Assembly: GCA_030597965.1 (NCBI GenBank)
Contig: JAUVQU010000035.1
Span: 1 to 15,471, forward strand
Direction: 5' to 3'
Length of the DNA stretch: 15,471 nucleotides
DNA from: Cellvibrionaceae bacterium
GTDB taxonomy: Bacteria; Pseudomonadota; Gammaproteobacteria; Pseudomonadales; Cellvibrionaceae
Part shown: piece by piece, positions 14,598 to 15,471 of the stretch
Position numbering within the stretch: the stretch's first letter is position 1
Layout of the letters: the number at the start of each line of letters is the position of its first letter
The notes under the pieces: model-generated
The model's input: the letters and a program-made list of their open reading frames with translations, nothing else
What the model was told of the DNA's origin: nothing
Databases searched by the model: none
Translations under genes and position numbers: made by a program

Positions 14598-15471
14598 TTA
14601 CTGCGCAGCGTCGTAGAAGAATTTATCGTTCTTGGCCGTTTCAATTGAGGCCAACAACGCTTCTTGCTGCTCTTCTTCGCTGTGTTCTGTTTCGCGCTTT
14701 TCAGGGTTAATACCCAAACGCTTGAACAGCTGCATGTCTTTATTGGCTTCCGGGTTGGCTGTGGTCAGCAATTTTTCGCCGTAAAAAATAGAGTTGGCAC
14801 CGGCCAGGAAGGTCATAGACTGCATCTCATCACTCATGGTTTCGCGACCAGCGGATAAGCGCACCTGCGACTTCGGCATAATAATGCGTGCCACCGCAAT
14901 GGTGCGTACAAAATCGAATGGATCCAAGTCTTCTTCCTGCGCAAATGGCGTACCTTCAACACGCACCAGCATGTTAATAGGCACAGATTCCGGATGAACG
15001 CTCATGGTTGCCAGTTGATGCAGCAGGCCCACTCGATCTTTTTCTTCTTCACCCATACCCACAATGCCGCCCGAACACACTTTCATGCCGGCGCTGCGCA
15101 CATTATCCAAGGTGTCTAGGCGATCGCCATAGGTGCGCGTGGTAATGACATCGCCATAGTATTCAGGCGAGGTATCTAAATTGTGATTGTAGTAATCCAA
15201 ACCCGCTTCGGCCAGTTCACCCGCCTGATCCCCGGAGATCATGCCCAGTGTCATGCAGGCCTCTAAACCCAACTCTTTAACACCACGCACCATCGAGGTT
15301 ACGTAGGGCATGTCTTTTTTCTTTGGCGAACGCCATGCAGCACCCATACAAAATCGAGTCGCGCCATTAGCCTTGGCGGCACGAGCTTCTTCAAGCACCG
15401 CCTCCACCTTCATCAACTTTTCTTTCTCGAGGCCGGTATCGTAGCGAGCGCTTTGCGGACAGTATTTACAA
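14598..15471 (-). CDS. bioB: Biotin synthase, 5' end beyond the window
   Basis: Radical SAM enzyme that inserts sulfur into dethiobiotin to make biotin. The visible frame starts at the window edge with CKYCPQSARYDTGLEKEK, the last two cysteines of the CxxxCxxC motif that binds the 4Fe-4S cluster, and continues through NGATRFCMGAAWR, LEACMTLGM, YYNHNLDTSPEYY, CSGGIVGMGE and RLSAGRETM, all hallmarks of BioB. The first cysteine of the motif and the N-terminus are missing only because the window ends. The C-terminal tail is acidic and Glu-rich. It is the first visible gene of the bioB-bioF-bioHC-bioD group, with a REP-like spacer of about 150 bases before bioF. Confidence 0.97.
   Translation of the reverse strand, partial: CKYCPQSARYDTGLEKEKLMKVEAVLEEARAAKANGATRFCMGAAWRSPKKKDMPYVTSMVRGVKELGLEACMTLGMISGDQAGELAEAGLDYYNHNLDTSPEYYGDVITTRTYGDRLDTLDNVRSAGMKVCSGGIVGMGEEEKDRVGLLHQLATMSVHPESVPINMLVRVEGTPFAQEEDLDPFDFVRTIAVARIIMPKSQVRLSAGRETMSDEMQSMTFLAGANSIFYGEKLLTTANPEANKDMQLFKRLGINPEKRETEHSEEEQQEALLASIETAKNDKFFYDAAQ

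Noticed and set aside
1..15471. tRNA, rRNA, CRISPR array, insertion sequence or prophage attachment site
   Set aside because: No cloverleaf, regularly spaced repeat array, transposase or integrase motif was seen on either strand.

Overview
The window looks like a chromosomal segment from a marine gammaproteobacterium, most likely of the Cellvibrionales type. The evidence is a biotin operon in the order bioB-bioF-bioHC-bioD with bioH and bioC fused into one gene (an arrangement I know from Saccharophagus, Teredinibacter and Cellvibrio), a small DUF3094-like membrane protein typical of gammaproteobacteria, and REP-like palindromes. The lineage call is inference from content. All convincing genes except one small ORF are on the minus strand, so the window reads right to left.

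Right end (about 15471-10955): biotin synthesis. bioB (5' end cut off by the window), a REP-like spacer, bioF, the bioH-bioC fusion overlapping bioF by 7 bases, and bioD 14 bases further on. Together they would make malonyl-ACP methyl ester, release pimeloyl-ACP, and carry it through KAPA and dethiobiotin to biotin. No bioA is visible here.

Middle (10732-4937): a two-domain kinase-like protein whose second half has lost its catalytic loop; a cytochrome P450 that lacks an ATG start; a SnoaL/NTF2-fold protein; then, after about 220 non-coding bases, a long acyl-CoA dehydrogenase (DmdC/FadE-like), a one-helix DUF3094-like protein and an orphan histidine phosphotransfer (Hpt) protein. A 101-codon ORF of unknown function lies on the plus strand and converges on the Hpt gene; a 23-base direct repeat sits at the junction.

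Left end (4423-1): a KstD/fumarate-reductase-type FAD oxidoreductase preceded by three 16-base tandem repeats, then two tandem secreted sulfatase-family genes. The first keeps every active-site residue. The second, starting 14 bases after the first one stops, is an open frame over the visible 327 codons but has replaced the catalytic cysteine and most metal- and sulfate-binding residues. It appears to be a pseudo-sulfatase paired with a working sulfatase, and is the most unusual object in the window.

Sulfatases, a KstD-like flavoprotein, a P450, a SnoaL protein and an acyl-CoA dehydrogenase together would suit uptake and oxidation of a sulfated polycyclic or lipid-like compound such as a sterol or terpenoid. 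That is a hypothesis from gene content; no substrate is shown by the sequence. I found no tRNA, rRNA, insertion sequence, integrase or CRISPR array.
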